This document shows, one piece after another, positions 7,082 to 7,106 of a stretch of 7,106 bases of DNA. Position numbers and translations under genes: made by a program. The stretch lies in NCBI GenBank assembly GCA_900540955.1, contig UQIF01000042.1, positions 1 through 7,106 of the forward strand, read 5' to 3'. A model generated the notes under the pieces. That model did no database searches and had not been told where the DNA came from. It was given only the letters and a program-made list of their open reading frames with translations. The stretch comes from an uncultured Olsenella sp. (GTDB lineage: Bacteria; Actinomycetota; Coriobacteriia; Coriobacteriales; Atopobiaceae). How positions within the stretch are numbered: position 1 is the stretch's first letter; each line of letters starts with the position of its first letter.

Positions 7082-7106
7082 CCGCGGCGGGCGCGGACTG
7101 GCGGGC

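Overview
The window is GC-rich (strongly G/C at third codon positions) and carries a polar amino-acid ABC transporter, an orphan OmpR-type regulator and an HtrA-type serine protease, all on the + strand. The codon bias, Tat-type lipoprotein signals, a GlnR-like regulator and the protein style suggest a gut actinobacterium of the class Coriobacteriia. Collinsella is my best guess, but it rests on recollection of the style and not on a database match.

Layout. Positions 10-81 hold a perfect 31-bp inverted repeat that is itself built from four alternating copies of a decamer. Positions 82-281 form a leader with several stable hairpins, the last of which presents the Shine-Dalgarno sequence in its loop. 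The transport operon follows. It has two tandem paralogous substrate-binding lipoproteins (282-1115 and 1185-2009), a permease with an unusual extracytoplasmic N-terminal domain (2107-3396), and a GlnQ/HisP-type ATPase whose start overlaps the permease end by 11 nt (3386-4246). Strong hairpins lie after each binding-protein gene, and an intrinsic terminator closes the operon at 4304-4345.

A separate transcription unit (4424-5098) encodes a GlnR-like regulator. Its receiver domain lacks most of the phosphorylation pocket, and no histidine kinase is present in the window. It ends at a terminator at 5126-5159. Next is a membrane-anchored HtrA/DegP-like protease (5311-6888) with a Gly-every-fourth-residue repeat in its cytoplasmic tail, followed by a hairpin pair that probably terminates it. 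The window ends with a second large, imperfect inverted repeat (7012-7081) unrelated in sequence to the first.

How they fit together: the two binding proteins probably capture amino acids outside the membrane and deliver them to a homodimeric permease powered by the ATPase. The hairpins between genes would allow more binding protein than permease to be made. The regulator resembles actinobacterial nitrogen regulators and is a reasonable candidate to control the transporter, although no regulator binding site was recognised. The protease looks like an independent envelope-stress gene. The least ordinary items are the permease fusion domain, the paired binding proteins, the structured leader, the pseudo-receiver regulator and the two flanking inverted repeats.
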